Source: Nitrospirales bacterium
GTDB lineage: Bacteria > Nitrospirota > Nitrospiria > Nitrospirales > UBA8639
Length of the DNA: 64,000 nucleotides
Assembly (NCBI GenBank): GCA_029261255.1
Contig: JAJDBQ010000182.1
Location: forward strand, 1 to 64,000
Reading direction: 5' to 3'
This document shows positions 20,846-31,740 of the stretch, one piece after another. How positions within the stretch are numbered: the stretch's first letter is position 1; each line of letters opens with the position of its first letter. Below the pieces are notes generated by a model. It saw only the letters and a list, made by a program, of their open reading frames with translations, made no database searches and was not told where the DNA came from. The position numbers and the translations under genes were made by a program.

Positions 20846-22243
20846 CTAACTTGAAGTCTGGTCGTATTCGCCTGCTTCCACAAAGAAATAGGTGTGACAA
20901 GCTCGATCAATGAACTTTTTTGATAGGACTGGAGGAACACTATTAAATTTCGCAATACTGACAATCTGTTCAATTAAATCCCGTGGATGACAACTCCGCA
21001 TATTGAGTTCATATTTTGCATAGATATCTGTCAAGAGATAGTCGACGGCCCCTTCATCAAATGGCACACCCTTTTTCGAACACACCTCTTCAAAAATCTG
21101 CTTAAAGCGTTCAGGAGTAGGATCGGCAATGTAAATTTTATTTCGAATACGACGAAGGAACGCTTCATCTGCAAGTTTCGCCGGCTCCAAATTCGTGGCA
21201 AACAACACGATCGTATCAAAGGGAAGTTGAAAGACTTTCCCTGTATGCAATGTCAGATAATCGACTCGTTTTTCCAAGGGCACAATCCACCGATTGAGCA
21301 AGTCTCTGGGACGGACCAACTGTCGACCAAAGTCATCAATCAAGAAGACCCCTCCATTCGCTTTGATATGAGGAGGCGCTTTGTAATATTTGGCAGAAGC
21401 ATTAAAGGCTAAATCAAGAGTCGCCAGCGTTAACTCACCACCAGCAAACTCAATTGGCCGTTTGCACAGCACCCAACGAGTATCAGATTCTTTTTTGGTT
21501 TCAATCAAGGACCGCGAAGCTTCTTGCGGTACGTCGACTTTCACATGCGTAATCGCATCATAGACTTGAATGATCTGCCCATCCACTTCCATGGCATAGG
21601 GAATGTACACTTCCCCTCCTCCTACCGCTTCCAACATTTTGCCAATGGCTTCAGCTAATACCGTTTTCCCATTTCCAGGAGGTCCGTAGAGGAACACAGC
21701 CCAACCAGAATTGACGGCTTCGCCAAGCTGATCCACTGTACCAGGGGTCAAAACTAAATGTTCCGTGGCATTCGTCACCGTCCGTCTATCGATCGTTAAC
21801 CCATTGACTGGCTGACTTTTTACCATCTCGATATAGGCCTGCAAGCTCACAGGTGCAGGCCCCACGTACCGACAGAGCTCCATATACCCCTTCGCTCGGT
21901 CACGCCCTGCATCAGTTAACACATACCGGAGCAATACCCCGAGTGATTCCCCGTGACCCTTCACTTCACAGTATTTTTCTTTTTGGATAAGCGTAAAGAG
22001 TTCCTTCATAACTCCATATGGCAACTTCATGATGTCCCCGGCTGTTCGCTCGGTCAGCTCTCCCTGCGTGAACAATGTTCGCACCAATAATTGCACGAGC
22101 ATTTCTTCTGGTACACCAGTTTCTGCAATAGTCGTTGGAGCTGTCAGAGTTCGCGTCTTTGGGGATTTTGAGGGAGTTTCATCAACGGTGGATTTCTCTT
22201 CGGTCGCATTCCCGTAATTCGGGATGGTGACGGTATCAATCAT
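20846..22243 (-). CDS. AAA+ family ATPase
   Basis: Walker A LYGPPGNGKTVLAEA, Walker B GVFLIDDFGR, LFATNLEP sensor. Confidence 0.85.
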   Translation of the reverse strand: MIDTVTIPNYGNATEEKSTVDETPSKSPKTRTLTAPTTIAETGVPEEMLVQLLVRTLFTQGELTERTAGDIMKLPYGVMKELFTLIQKEKYCEVKGHGESLGVLLRYVLTDAGRDRAKGYMELCRYVGPAPVSLQAYIEMVKSQPVNGLTIDRRTVTNATEHLVLTPGTVDQLGEAVNSGWAVFLYGPPGNGKTVLAEAIGKMLEAVGGGEVYIPYAMEVDGQIIQVYDAITHVKVDVPQEASRSLIETKKESDTRWVLCKRPIEFAGGELTLATLDLAFNASAKYYKAPPHIKANGGVFLIDDFGRQLVRPRDLLNRWIVPLEKRVDYLTLHTGKVFQLPFDTIVLFATNLEPAKLADEAFLRRIRNKIYIADPTPERFKQIFEEVCSKKGVPFDEGAVDYLLTDIYAKYELNMRSCHPRDLIEQIVSIAKFNSVPPVLSKKFIDRACHTYFFVEAGEYDQTSS

Positions 22244-22375
22244 GCGTGCTCTCCTTTATTCTTTCCCCTTGAAGGATGGATAGGATAATTATTCATAAGT
22301 ATTTTTTCGCTATCATGAAAGTCGAAATCACTGTAAAATTTAAAAAACGGCTAAACACGTCGCAAGACCACACTC

Positions 22376-23947
22376 TTGCTTGGTTATGAAGTATCAATCC
22401 CACAGTCAATTGATCACGATATTGTGATGATTATCTGGTCATTCCTTCTACTGATTTCTTTTACGTGGAGTTGCGCAGAAGCCCCATCCGAAAGCACCAT
22501 TCGCGTCGGGTTAGCCATTGCCCCGACTAACCTCGATCCGCGCTTAGCCACCGATGCGCCCTCCGCTCGAGTGAATCGACTCTTGTATGCTCGGCTAGTC
22601 GATTTCGCAGAAAATGCGACGCCCATACCAGCTCTCGCGACCTGGGAAACCATCGACCCCACTCATTATCGCTTTCATCTCATCGAACCCCGTCCCAGAT
22701 TCCCGGATGGGACCCTACTCTCGGCAAAAGACGTCCAGGAAACGTATGCATCTGTACTCGATCCAAACACGGCTTCGCCCCATCGTGGGCTATTCAAAAA
22801 CATCAGTCGAATACGCACACCCACAGAATCGATTATTGACTTCTACTTGTTACACCCAGATCCCTTATTTCCTAGCTACTTAGTTATCGGCATTCTGCCG
22901 GCAAACCTTATTGCAATGAAGCATCCGTTTCACGAGGATCCCGTAGGGAGCGGACCGTTTCTCTTCGAGCAAAGACCCGATGCCTCGCGACTCATTCTCA
23001 AGCGTCGTCACGATTCCCAACTCATTGAATTTGTGGCGGTTCCTGACCCCACGGTGCGCAGTCTGAAGTTATTGGCTGGTGAAGTGCATCTACTACAAAA
23101 TGATCTTCCACCAGAATTGGTGGCCTATCTGGCTAAAAACCCTTCCATTTCACTTCAGCACAAACAAGGGTCAAAATTTTCCTACATCGGCTTTAATCAT
23201 GAAGATCCGGTCGTCGGACAAAGCCTTGTGAGGAAAGCCATCGCTCATGCCATCAATCGTGAACAAATCATTCAGTATGCGCTAGGTGGACGAGCTCGAC
23301 TGGCTCAAGCGCTCTTTCCCCCAAACCATTGGGTCGGTGCCTCTCAGTTACAAGGCTATGACTATGACCCACCACGGGCACGAGAGCTGTTACGACAAGC
23401 TGGATTCACTGCGGAACGCTCACCCACACTGATTTATAAAACCTCGACAGACCCATTTCGATTACGATTAGCCACAATCGTTCAAGAGCAACTGCAACAG
23501 GTCGGTATTCACCTATCTATTCAGAGCCATGACTGGGGCACCTTTTATGGGGATATCAAAGCAGGAAATTTTCAAATGTATAGCCTGGCATGGGTCGGCC
23601 TTAAAACTCCCGATATCTTTCGACATGCCTTCCACAGTGAATCGGTCCCTCCACTCGGTGTCAATCGCGGACGGTATGCTGATCCATTGGCTGATACTCT
23701 GATTGCAAGGGCAGAAGGCACATCTGGCGAGAGCCAACAACAAAAAATCTATCGCTCATTGCAGGTACACTTATTAGAGACCCTCCCTTATGTTCCCCTC
23801 TGGTATGAGGAGAACGTCGCTCTTTCAAGCACGGCCATACGGGGCTATACACTCAGAACCGATGGCAATTTCGATGGCCTGTTTCACATTCAGTGGGCGA
23901 CAGCATCGACATTCCAGCCTAAAATCAAATGGCAAGCAGGTTCATGA
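22376..23947 (+). CDS. Peptide/nickel-type ABC transporter substrate-binding lipoprotein (SBP_bac_5)
   Basis: PTNLDPRLATDAPSARV, VRKAIAHAINREQI, typical Dpp/Opp order with following permeases. Confidence 0.9.
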   Translation: MLGYEVSIPQSIDHDIVMIIWSFLLLISFTWSCAEAPSESTIRVGLAIAPTNLDPRLATDAPSARVNRLLYARLVDFAENATPIPALATWETIDPTHYRFHLIEPRPRFPDGTLLSAKDVQETYASVLDPNTASPHRGLFKNISRIRTPTESIIDFYLLHPDPLFPSYLVIGILPANLIAMKHPFHEDPVGSGPFLFEQRPDASRLILKRRHDSQLIEFVAVPDPTVRSLKLLAGEVHLLQNDLPPELVAYLAKNPSISLQHKQGSKFSYIGFNHEDPVVGQSLVRKAIAHAINREQIIQYALGGRARLAQALFPPNHWVGASQLQGYDYDPPRARELLRQAGFTAERSPTLIYKTSTDPFRLRLATIVQEQLQQVGIHLSIQSHDWGTFYGDIKAGNFQMYSLAWVGLKTPDIFRHAFHSESVPPLGVNRGRYADPLADTLIARAEGTSGESQQQKIYRSLQVHLLETLPYVPLWYEENVALSSTAIRGYTLRTDGNFDGLFHIQWATASTFQPKIKWQAGS

Positions 23948-24008
23948 GCGTCGCTCCTCCAGTTTGTCAGAAATTTCTCCCTGACCCAACATCAGCACGG
24001 ATTGGACC

Positions 24009-24938
24009 ATGTCACATTTCATATTGAAAAGAATCTTCAGTGCCCTCGTTGGATTACTTGGTGTGATCAGCCTCGTGTTTTTTCTGATTCACATGATTCC
24101 CGGTGATCCCATTGACGTCATGCTTGGCGAGTCAGCCCTCGCTGCCGATCGAGAGAGCTTACGCCAAGGATTAGGCTTACACCTCCCACTCTATGAACAA
24201 TGGTGGAATTATCTGACAGCACTAGTCCAAGCTGACTTTGGTCACTCCTTATTCTCCGGTCGTCCCATCGTCGACCTACTGCTTGAACGCATTCCTATCA
24301 CACTGCATCTCAGTATCGTTGCCCTAGCTATCGCCATCATCATTGCGCTACCACTTGGTCTGTTAGCAGCCACCCGCCAACATTCCATTTACGATTACGG
24401 CAGCATGGGCTTTGCTTTATTCGGGATGTCCATCCCTAATTTCTGGATGGGGCCTCTCTTGATTCTCGTAGGAGCCCTTTGGCTTGGCTGGTTTCCTGTG
24501 AGTGGGCGAGAAGGCTGGAATGCCGTGATTTTACCTGCGTTAACGCTGGGCACAGCGATGGCCGCCATACTGGCCAGAATGATTCGGAGCAGTCTCCTGG
24601 AAATTTTGGGAGAAGCCTTTCTCAGAACGGCTCGCGCCAAAGGTCTCTCATCTATACACGCCACCATTATCCATGCGCTGCCCAATGCGCTCTTACCGGT
24701 CCTGACGTTATTAGGTCTCCAATTGGGTGGTTTGCTCGGTGGTGCGGTGATAACCGAAACCGTGTTTGCTTGGCCCGGATTAGGACTCCTGATGATCGAA
24801 GCCATTCAGCAACGAGATTATCCCGTGGTACAAGCGGCCGTACTCTGCATCAGCATGACCTACATTGTCGTGAATCTCCTGACTGACCTGCTCTATGCCT
24901 GGCTGGATCCCCGCATTAATTGGCAAAACCCATCATGA
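24009..24938 (+). CDS. dppB: DppB/OppB-type ABC transporter permease
   Basis: VFFLIHMIPGDPIDVMLG; EAFLRTARAKGLS EAA motif. Confidence 0.92.
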   Translation: MSHFILKRIFSALVGLLGVISLVFFLIHMIPGDPIDVMLGESALAADRESLRQGLGLHLPLYEQWWNYLTALVQADFGHSLFSGRPIVDLLLERIPITLHLSIVALAIAIIIALPLGLLAATRQHSIYDYGSMGFALFGMSIPNFWMGPLLILVGALWLGWFPVSGREGWNAVILPALTLGTAMAAILARMIRSSLLEILGEAFLRTARAKGLSSIHATIIHALPNALLPVLTLLGLQLGGLLGGAVITETVFAWPGLGLLMIEAIQQRDYPVVQAAVLCISMTYIVVNLLTDLLYAWLDPRINWQNPS

Positions 24939-25741
24939 TGCGATTTTGGTTTCCATTAGGCATTCTCCTGACATGGGGTATCATGGCCATAGGCAGTCAC
25001 ATTCTTCCCCTCACACCCAACACCATTGACCTCACCCACATACTCATAGGGCCTAACCAGAGTTCTTGGTTGGGCTTTGATGAACTAGGGCGATCCATTG
25101 CAGATCGCCTCATCACAGGAGCAAGCACATCGTTTTTCGTCGCTCTCAGCGTCGTAGCATTGGGAATTCTGATTGGCGGTATCTTAGGGATCGCAAGCGG
25201 ATATTTCAGCGGATGGGTTGATCAGATCTTCGTTCGAATCGTCGACATCATGCTGGCCTTTCCTGGCCTTTTGCTGGCCATTGCTTTAGCCGGAGCCCTT
25301 GGACCTGGCATAGAAAATGTCATCTTGGCATTAGTGATTGTGGGATGGGTGGGATATGCACGCCTAGCGCGTGGGCAAGTCCTCGCGCTTAAGCATGCCG
25401 ATCATGTCATTGCCGCACAAGCCATGGGTGCCTCACCATGGCGCATCATGAGCAAGCACTTGCTTCCTCTTATCACGGCTCCTCTCATCATTGAGGCGAG
25501 CTTCGGCATTGCAGGCGCCATCATTGCCGAAGCGGGGTTGTCCTTCTTAGGTTTAGGGGTGCAGCCCCCTGAAGCCTCATGGGGCAGCATGATCCGCGAT
25601 GGCACTCGCTACATGCTCGTCGCACCGCATCTCGTGTTAATTCCTGGCCTCACACTCATGGCCGTCGTCCTCGCTGCAAACCTATTCGGCGACTGGCTCC
25701 GTGATTGGTTGGATGTAAAAGATCAGAAATTAATGAAATGA
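24935..25741 (+). CDS. dppC: DppC/OppC-type ABC transporter permease
   Basis: LGFDELGRSIADRLITGAS; AEAGLSFLGLGVQPPEASWGSMI. Confidence 0.92.
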   Translation: MMRFWFPLGILLTWGIMAIGSHILPLTPNTIDLTHILIGPNQSSWLGFDELGRSIADRLITGASTSFFVALSVVALGILIGGILGIASGYFSGWVDQIFVRIVDIMLAFPGLLLAIALAGALGPGIENVILALVIVGWVGYARLARGQVLALKHADHVIAAQAMGASPWRIMSKHLLPLITAPLIIEASFGIAGAIIAEAGLSFLGLGVQPPEASWGSMIRDGTRYMLVAPHLVLIPGLTLMAVVLAANLFGDWLRDWLDVKDQKLMK

Positions 25742-26345
25742 AAAAGGCAAAATTTCCACCTCTCCGGAGGAAAGCAACTAGCCATTTCTTTAGGAACGTA
25801 AAGAAGGTTCAAGCAAGAATTCTTCGCCATTTTTCCATAATCCATCGAGTGAGAGTAGGAATCTCAAAATTTTATCTTCCGCCGTCTTCTGAAATTGTTT
25901 CATACCCCCTAACCTCATTTCAGCCGAAAGATTCCTAGACATCATTTCTCGATATGAAGCCAACAAAACACAAAAGACTAAAAAGACGTCTCAATAGCAA
26001 GATTCACGATCTTGCCGATCTGCTTTGCAGTTCTATTCTTTACGAAATTTGATTGACCTCCTTGCCTGGAGAACATTCCGCTACTGACGTCGTGTAATGA
26101 ATTCCTTGAGAGCCTTTGTCACCATCTTTTCTTCGCGCAAAACCCTTCAGTCTTCAGAGTCTTATTTAAGAACGCAGGCTGTGGGCGTATCAGTCGATGA
26201 AGAATGTGATGAATCAACATTCTCAAGATGAAAAAATTTCTAGAAAATATGACGAAAAGGAAGGCTTGCGCTGAAGCGAAAAGATACCGAAACGTTAAAT
26301 TTCCTGATTCTCAATAATTCGTATAGCGTTCACAGCTCTCGCTGA

Positions 26346-26412
26346 CAGACGTGAAGCATACAAGAATAGATGACTGCATACTTGTCACGTTTCTCCCCCT
26401 GCTTCACGTCTG
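26346..26412. repeat. Perfect 13-bp inverted repeat CAGACGTGAAGCA / TGCTTCACGTCTG with 41-nt spacer
   Basis: Downstream of the tal-pgi stop; arms 26346-26358 and 26400-26412. Confidence 0.7.
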
Positions 26413-26455
26413 ACATTTGACGTCCATTCGTCTTCTAACTTATGGCTGCTTACTC

Positions 26456-29323
26456 TTAGGACTTGCCAACGCAAAGCGACGCTTCAATAGCCTGTGCGAG
26501 GCGGGTTAAGCCTTTTACCACATCGGTCCCCACATGCACGCGAATCACTCGGCGCTGACGACTGGCGAGACTTTGCAAATCTCCCAAGGCCTGTGCGGCC
26601 TTCAAGACACCAAATGAATAGGGTTCATCCGGAATGGCCAGATCTTCCGCATCATCGCTGGTTACTTGGATAAAGACGCCAGAGTTGGGGCCGCCTTTGT
26701 GAAGCTGCCCAGTGGAATGGAGGAAACGAGGTCCATAACCTAGGGTGGTGGCCACTTGTTTGGCTTCGCGAATTTTGGTTCGAATGCCAGTCAAGATCTC
26801 ATGCACCGCATCCGTTCGCTCCACATAGACATTCATGGCAAAATAATTGCCAGCCTGGAGGCGTGTGACATGCGCGGCGACGAGATCATCCAAGGCGGAA
26901 CTGCCCTTGAGTGCCTGCCCATTCATCTCATCCACAAAAACCTGAACATCTCCATCAGCCAAGAGCGGGGTGGATTCAGCAAGCTTTCCGGCTTTTGTAA
27001 AGGTCTCGAGATGGGCTTTGGTATAGTCCTTACTTTCTTGGACATTGGGTTGATCGAACGCATTAATACCCAACATCGCTCCAGCCACAGCAGTCGCCAT
27101 TTCCCACAAGAAAAATTCTTGACCAAGATTGATTAAGTCACCGACGGCAACACGAATGACTGGATGGCCAGCTTCCTCTAACGCCTTCACAGCAGAATCT
27201 TGCTTCGGATCCGCACCCTGTTCATAACGAATGTAGGCAAAAACTCGATCTTCGCCATAGACACTAGGTGCGCGAACAGATTCTCCCTCGACAGGAATGA
27301 TTCCTTTGTCTTCCTTGCCTGTGCTTTCGGCGACCAATTGCTCAAGCCACGCACCAAGATTCGACAATGCAGGCGATGTCACAAAGGTCAATTTGTCTCG
27401 CCCCGCTTTTGCTAACATGCCGACCACGGTCCCAAGCATGACTCCAGGATTCTCCGCGGCCGGCACCGCAGCCTCGCAGGAATGCCGCATGCGTTCTGCC
27501 TGACCAAGAAACTGGTCAATAGGTAATCCCATCAGCGCTGCCGGCACGATACCGAAATTTGAGAGCGCGGAATAGCGCCCACCGATTTCTGGTACGCCTG
27601 CCAAAATATGCCTGAAGTGTAACTTCGTGGCCACCCCTTCTAACAATGATCCTGGATCTGTTATCGCGATAAAGTGGTCGCCGGCTTTCTCGCCGACTGC
27701 TTGCCGCATACGCTCAAAGAAGTATTTCTGAAATACCAAGGGTTCAGTCGTCGAACCCGATTTACTGGCGACAATACAGAGCGTTTTCGATAAATCCACA
27801 TGCTGTTCGAATGACCGAACCTGCGAGGGCACCGTACTATCCAAGACATGCAATTCAGGGTATCCATCGATGACTCCATAAGTCATACGTAACACTTCCG
27901 GACAGAGACTACTGCCCCCCATTCCCAAAAGCAGGACATGCTTGAACCCGGCATCCTTAATGTCTTTGGCGACAGCTTGCAGCTTGGCAATCTGAGGCAA
28001 TTGCTCCTCAGAAATTGTCAACCACCCTAATGCATTGCGAATAATCTTTTGATGCTCTGGATTCTGATGCCACACGGTTGGGTCCTTGGCCCAAATCCGA
28101 CGAACAAGATCCTTTGCTTGCATATCCTTTAGCGACTCATCAACCTGACTTTGCATGGAACCTAGTGAATACGTGACACGATCCAGCTTGTCTCCAAGAA
28201 CCTCTGATCGCTTACGACTAATCACGCTCATCAATTGATCAAAGGCATCGACAAATAATTTGGCCCCTTCATGCAAAAGGGTTTCGGTCACCTTCTCCAT
28301 AGAAATGCCCACATCCGCCAACTGTTGCATGGTCGCTTTGGCCTCTTCGACACCTTCTTGGATCGTGTTCTTCACTGTCCCATGATCGCGGAAAGCCGCA
28401 AACGTCGCTTCGGGCATCGTATTCACCGTATCTGGCCCAATGAGTTGATCAACATAGAGGGTGTCTGGGTAGTTTGGATTTTTCGTACCCGTACTGGCCC
28501 ACAAGACTCGCTGCACTCGCGCACCTTTCGATTGCACGGCTTGGAAATCCTTGCTCCCAAAAATTTCCTCAAATTTCTGGTAGGCCAATTTGGCATTGGC
28601 AATGGCCACTTTGCCCAGGAGCCCCTCTAACACGGCGCGCTTGGCAGAATCAGATTCATTTTTAATCTTCGCATCCAATTGCTTTTCGATAAGACTATCA
28701 ATTCGACTCACAAAAAAGCTGGCTACGGAGGCCACCGGTCCAACATCTCCTCCATTCGCGGCTAACCGCTCCAGCCCTCGGACATACCGCCAAGCCACTT
28801 GTTCATACATCTCCACGCTAAACAAGAGTGTGACGTTGATATTAATACCTCGTGATAACAGTTCCTCAATAGCCGGCAAACCCTCAGACGTTCCTGGCAC
28901 TTTGATCATGACATTCTTTCGCGCCACGGCTGCATGAAGACGAATCGCTTCGTCAATGGTCCTCTGCGTATCAAATGCTAAATCGGGCGACACTTCTAAA
29001 CTGACATAGCCATCACGTCCTTGAGAAGATTCATACACCGGCTGCATGATATCAGCTGCATCCTGAATATCTTTGATTGCCACGCGCTCATAAATCTGCT
29101 TCACCCCAATATATTCAGAGGCGGCTTGTGTGATGGCATCATCGTAATCTGTGCTTCCAGCGATCGCTTTTTCAAAAATGGCAGGATTGGAGGTCATGCC
29201 CATCAGGCCGTCTTGGTCAATCAATGTTTGCAACTGACCAGACGTAATCATCCCGCGTCGGATGTAGTCATACCAAGGACTTTGTCCAGATTTACGAAGT
29301 TGTACGAGTGGATTCATGAGCAC
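26456..29323 (-). CDS. tal-pgi: Fused bifunctional transaldolase / glucose-6-phosphate isomerase
   Basis: 955 aa; transaldolase N-terminus (GMTSNPAIFEKAIAGS, MIKVPGT) and SIS/PGI C-terminus (LLGMGGSSLCPEVL, SKSGSTTEP). Confidence 0.93.
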   Translation of the reverse strand: MLMNPLVQLRKSGQSPWYDYIRRGMITSGQLQTLIDQDGLMGMTSNPAIFEKAIAGSTDYDDAITQAASEYIGVKQIYERVAIKDIQDAADIMQPVYESSQGRDGYVSLEVSPDLAFDTQRTIDEAIRLHAAVARKNVMIKVPGTSEGLPAIEELLSRGININVTLLFSVEMYEQVAWRYVRGLERLAANGGDVGPVASVASFFVSRIDSLIEKQLDAKIKNESDSAKRAVLEGLLGKVAIANAKLAYQKFEEIFGSKDFQAVQSKGARVQRVLWASTGTKNPNYPDTLYVDQLIGPDTVNTMPEATFAAFRDHGTVKNTIQEGVEEAKATMQQLADVGISMEKVTETLLHEGAKLFVDAFDQLMSVISRKRSEVLGDKLDRVTYSLGSMQSQVDESLKDMQAKDLVRRIWAKDPTVWHQNPEHQKIIRNALGWLTISEEQLPQIAKLQAVAKDIKDAGFKHVLLLGMGGSSLCPEVLRMTYGVIDGYPELHVLDSTVPSQVRSFEQHVDLSKTLCIVASKSGSTTEPLVFQKYFFERMRQAVGEKAGDHFIAITDPGSLLEGVATKLHFRHILAGVPEIGGRYSALSNFGIVPAALMGLPIDQFLGQAERMRHSCEAAVPAAENPGVMLGTVVGMLAKAGRDKLTFVTSPALSNLGAWLEQLVAESTGKEDKGIIPVEGESVRAPSVYGEDRVFAYIRYEQGADPKQDSAVKALEEAGHPVIRVAVGDLINLGQEFFLWEMATAVAGAMLGINAFDQPNVQESKDYTKAHLETFTKAGKLAESTPLLADGDVQVFVDEMNGQALKGSSALDDLVAAHVTRLQAGNYFAMNVYVERTDAVHEILTGIRTKIREAKQVATTLGYGPRFLHSTGQLHKGGPNSGVFIQVTSDDAEDLAIPDEPYSFGVLKAAQALGDLQSLASRQRRVIRVHVGTDVVKGLTRLAQAIEASLCVGKS

Positions 29324-29364
29324 GTCTCCTTATCACCAAATAGTTATCATCGCAAAGCTGCCAT

Positions 29365-31434
29365 TTACCCTTGTGCTTGAGCAATTTGCGATTTTGCTTT
29401 AGCCACAACATGGTCTACCGTAAATCCGAATTTCTTCGCGAGTTCTTTGAGAGGGGCGGAAGCCCCAAACGATTCCATACCGATCGCCTGCCCCTGTGTG
29501 CCCACATACTTTCCCCAACCAAAGGTTGAGGCAAGCTCAACTGAGACACGCGCCGTCACGTTGTCAGGTATAACAGATTGTTTATAGTCCTCAGATTGCT
29601 GCTCAAATAATTCCCAAGATGGCATGCTCACCACTCGACTCTTCACGCCTTGTTCCATCAGCTGTTCATGCGCCTGAACACAGAGTGACACTTCACTCCC
29701 TGTTGCCATGAGCAACACGTCAGGTCGTCCATCAGAAGCATCAGCCAAGATGTACGCACCCTTAGCCACACCCGACGCTGCTGCATACTTCGTGCGATCC
29801 AAGGTCGGCATCGCTTGCCGCGACAAAATTAACACCACGGGCTCATGCGGTAACTGCATGATCACTTTCCAGGCTTCCATTATCTCATTGGCATCGCCAG
29901 GACGTAGCACGATCAGTCCTGGAATCGCTCGGAGTGAGGGAACTTGTTCAATAGGTTGATGCGTAGGACCATCTTCCCCGACACCGATAGAGTCATGTGT
30001 AAAGACATGCAGCACGGGGATTTCCATGAGCGACGAAAGACGAATCGCCGGTCTCGCATAATCTGAGAAAATGAGAAATCCCGAACCATAGGGTCTCACC
30101 TTAGATAATGACAACCCATTCAAGATGGCCCCCATGGCATGCTCTCGCACACCAAAATGCACATTTCTCCCCGAAGGATTGTCACTGGTAAAATCACCCG
30201 CACCCTCAAAGGTTAATCGCGTTTTAGTTGACGGGGCTAAATCAGCCGCACCACCTAACACCCACGGCACATTGATCGCGACGGCATTGAGGACCTTTGC
30301 TGAAGCCTCCCGCCCGGCCATTCCCTTCTGATCTGGTGGAAAAACTGGTAAATCCTTATCCCATCCTTCAGGCAACTGTCGGTGCTGCATTTTATAGAGA
30401 TGGTCAGCCAATTCCGGATACTGCGCTTGATACTCTGTAAATCGAGCCATCCAGGCTTTCCGTAATTCTGACCCACGAACACCAATGCCTTTCTGGAAAT
30501 GAACAGGCACTTCATCCGGCACTAAAAATTTGGCATCTTCCGGCCAGCCATAGTTTCGCTTCGTCAGACGAATTTCCTCTTCACCCAACGGCTCTCCATG
30601 GGCAGCATGTGTGTCTTGTTTATTGGGCGCACCGTACGCGATATGACTATCAACAATGATGAGCGTAGGACGGTCGGTTTCTTTGCGAAAGGTGCTAAAG
30701 GCACGATCGAGCATGTCGAGGTCATTCGCATCTCCAACCCGTGTCACATTCCATCCATATGCGATAAACCGCGTGGCGACATCTTCGGTAAAGGCCCAAT
30801 TCGTATGGCCTTCAATCGTGATTTTATTATTGTCATAGATCCAACAGAGATTCGCGAGCTTCAAATGACCTGCTAAGGAAGCGGCTTCAGCAGAAACGCC
30901 TTCCATCAAACATCCATCACCACAGAGGGCATAGACATCATAGGCAAACATCTCAAAGTCCGGTCTGTTGAAATAGCTGGCCATCCAGCGTTCCGCCATC
31001 GCCATCCCCACACTCGTGGCCACACCCTGCCCAAGTGGACCCGTCGTCGTCTCAATGCCGGAGGTCCAGCGATACTCAGGATGGCCAGGACACTTACTCT
31101 CAAGTTGGCGAAAGCGTTTAATGTCATCTAAGGTGACCGATGGTTGGCCCAACTGTTCATATTCGCTATTGACGGCTTTGACGCCGCAGAGATGTAACAA
31201 CGAATAGAGCAACATGGACGCATGGCCAGCCGATAAGACGAACCGATCACGGTTCGGCCAAATCGGGTCAGCTGGATCAAAGCGCAAGAGCCTATTCCAT
31301 AGGCAATAGGCAACCGGCGCCAGGGCCATAGGCGTACCGGGGTGCCCGGAATTGGCCGCCTGAACGGCATCCATCGCCAAGGTCCGAATCGTATTGATAC
31401 AGAGTTGATCTGGAGAATCAGTTGCTGATGTCAT
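29365..31434 (-). CDS. tkt: Transketolase
   Basis: AANSGHPGTPMALAPVAY, GPLGQGVATSVGMA, THDSIGVGEDGPTHQPIEQ. Confidence 0.97.
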   Translation of the reverse strand: MTSATDSPDQLCINTIRTLAMDAVQAANSGHPGTPMALAPVAYCLWNRLLRFDPADPIWPNRDRFVLSAGHASMLLYSLLHLCGVKAVNSEYEQLGQPSVTLDDIKRFRQLESKCPGHPEYRWTSGIETTTGPLGQGVATSVGMAMAERWMASYFNRPDFEMFAYDVYALCGDGCLMEGVSAEAASLAGHLKLANLCWIYDNNKITIEGHTNWAFTEDVATRFIAYGWNVTRVGDANDLDMLDRAFSTFRKETDRPTLIIVDSHIAYGAPNKQDTHAAHGEPLGEEEIRLTKRNYGWPEDAKFLVPDEVPVHFQKGIGVRGSELRKAWMARFTEYQAQYPELADHLYKMQHRQLPEGWDKDLPVFPPDQKGMAGREASAKVLNAVAINVPWVLGGAADLAPSTKTRLTFEGAGDFTSDNPSGRNVHFGVREHAMGAILNGLSLSKVRPYGSGFLIFSDYARPAIRLSSLMEIPVLHVFTHDSIGVGEDGPTHQPIEQVPSLRAIPGLIVLRPGDANEIMEAWKVIMQLPHEPVVLILSRQAMPTLDRTKYAAASGVAKGAYILADASDGRPDVLLMATGSEVSLCVQAHEQLMEQGVKSRVVSMPSWELFEQQSEDYKQSVIPDNVTARVSVELASTFGWGKYVGTQGQAIGMESFGASAPLKELAKKFGFTVDHVVAKAKSQIAQAQG

Positions 31435-31647
31435 GATAAATTCCTCCCATAAGCTATCATATTGTGTCCTGCTGGTATTTCAAGGGACACTCACAAGAGA
31501 GAGACGAAAATCAAGGTGCCATCATTCAAAAGCCTAGTATTTTTCCTGAATAATCTCAATATCTTTACAAACAACCGACTTAATGGAAGAAACAGCAATG
31601 GGAGTATTGAAGAATAATGCTCGCAATGGGCAAATATGTCTAGAGAC

Positions 31648-31703
31648 ACATGACAGACCGAAGGCCTCGGATCGGTTCAAAAAAGGTCCAGAACCTGTCA
31701 TGT
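31648..31703 (+). ncRNA. Candidate three-way-junction leader RNA upstream of ttuB-like gene
   Basis: 9-bp closing stem ACATGACAG/CTGTCATGT enclosing CCGA-AGGCC-TCGG and GTTC-(12 nt)-GAAC hairpins, 37 nt before the start codon. Confidence 0.35.
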
Positions 31704-31740
31704 TGCCAATACCATGAAACGCGCATTATGATTCGATCCC

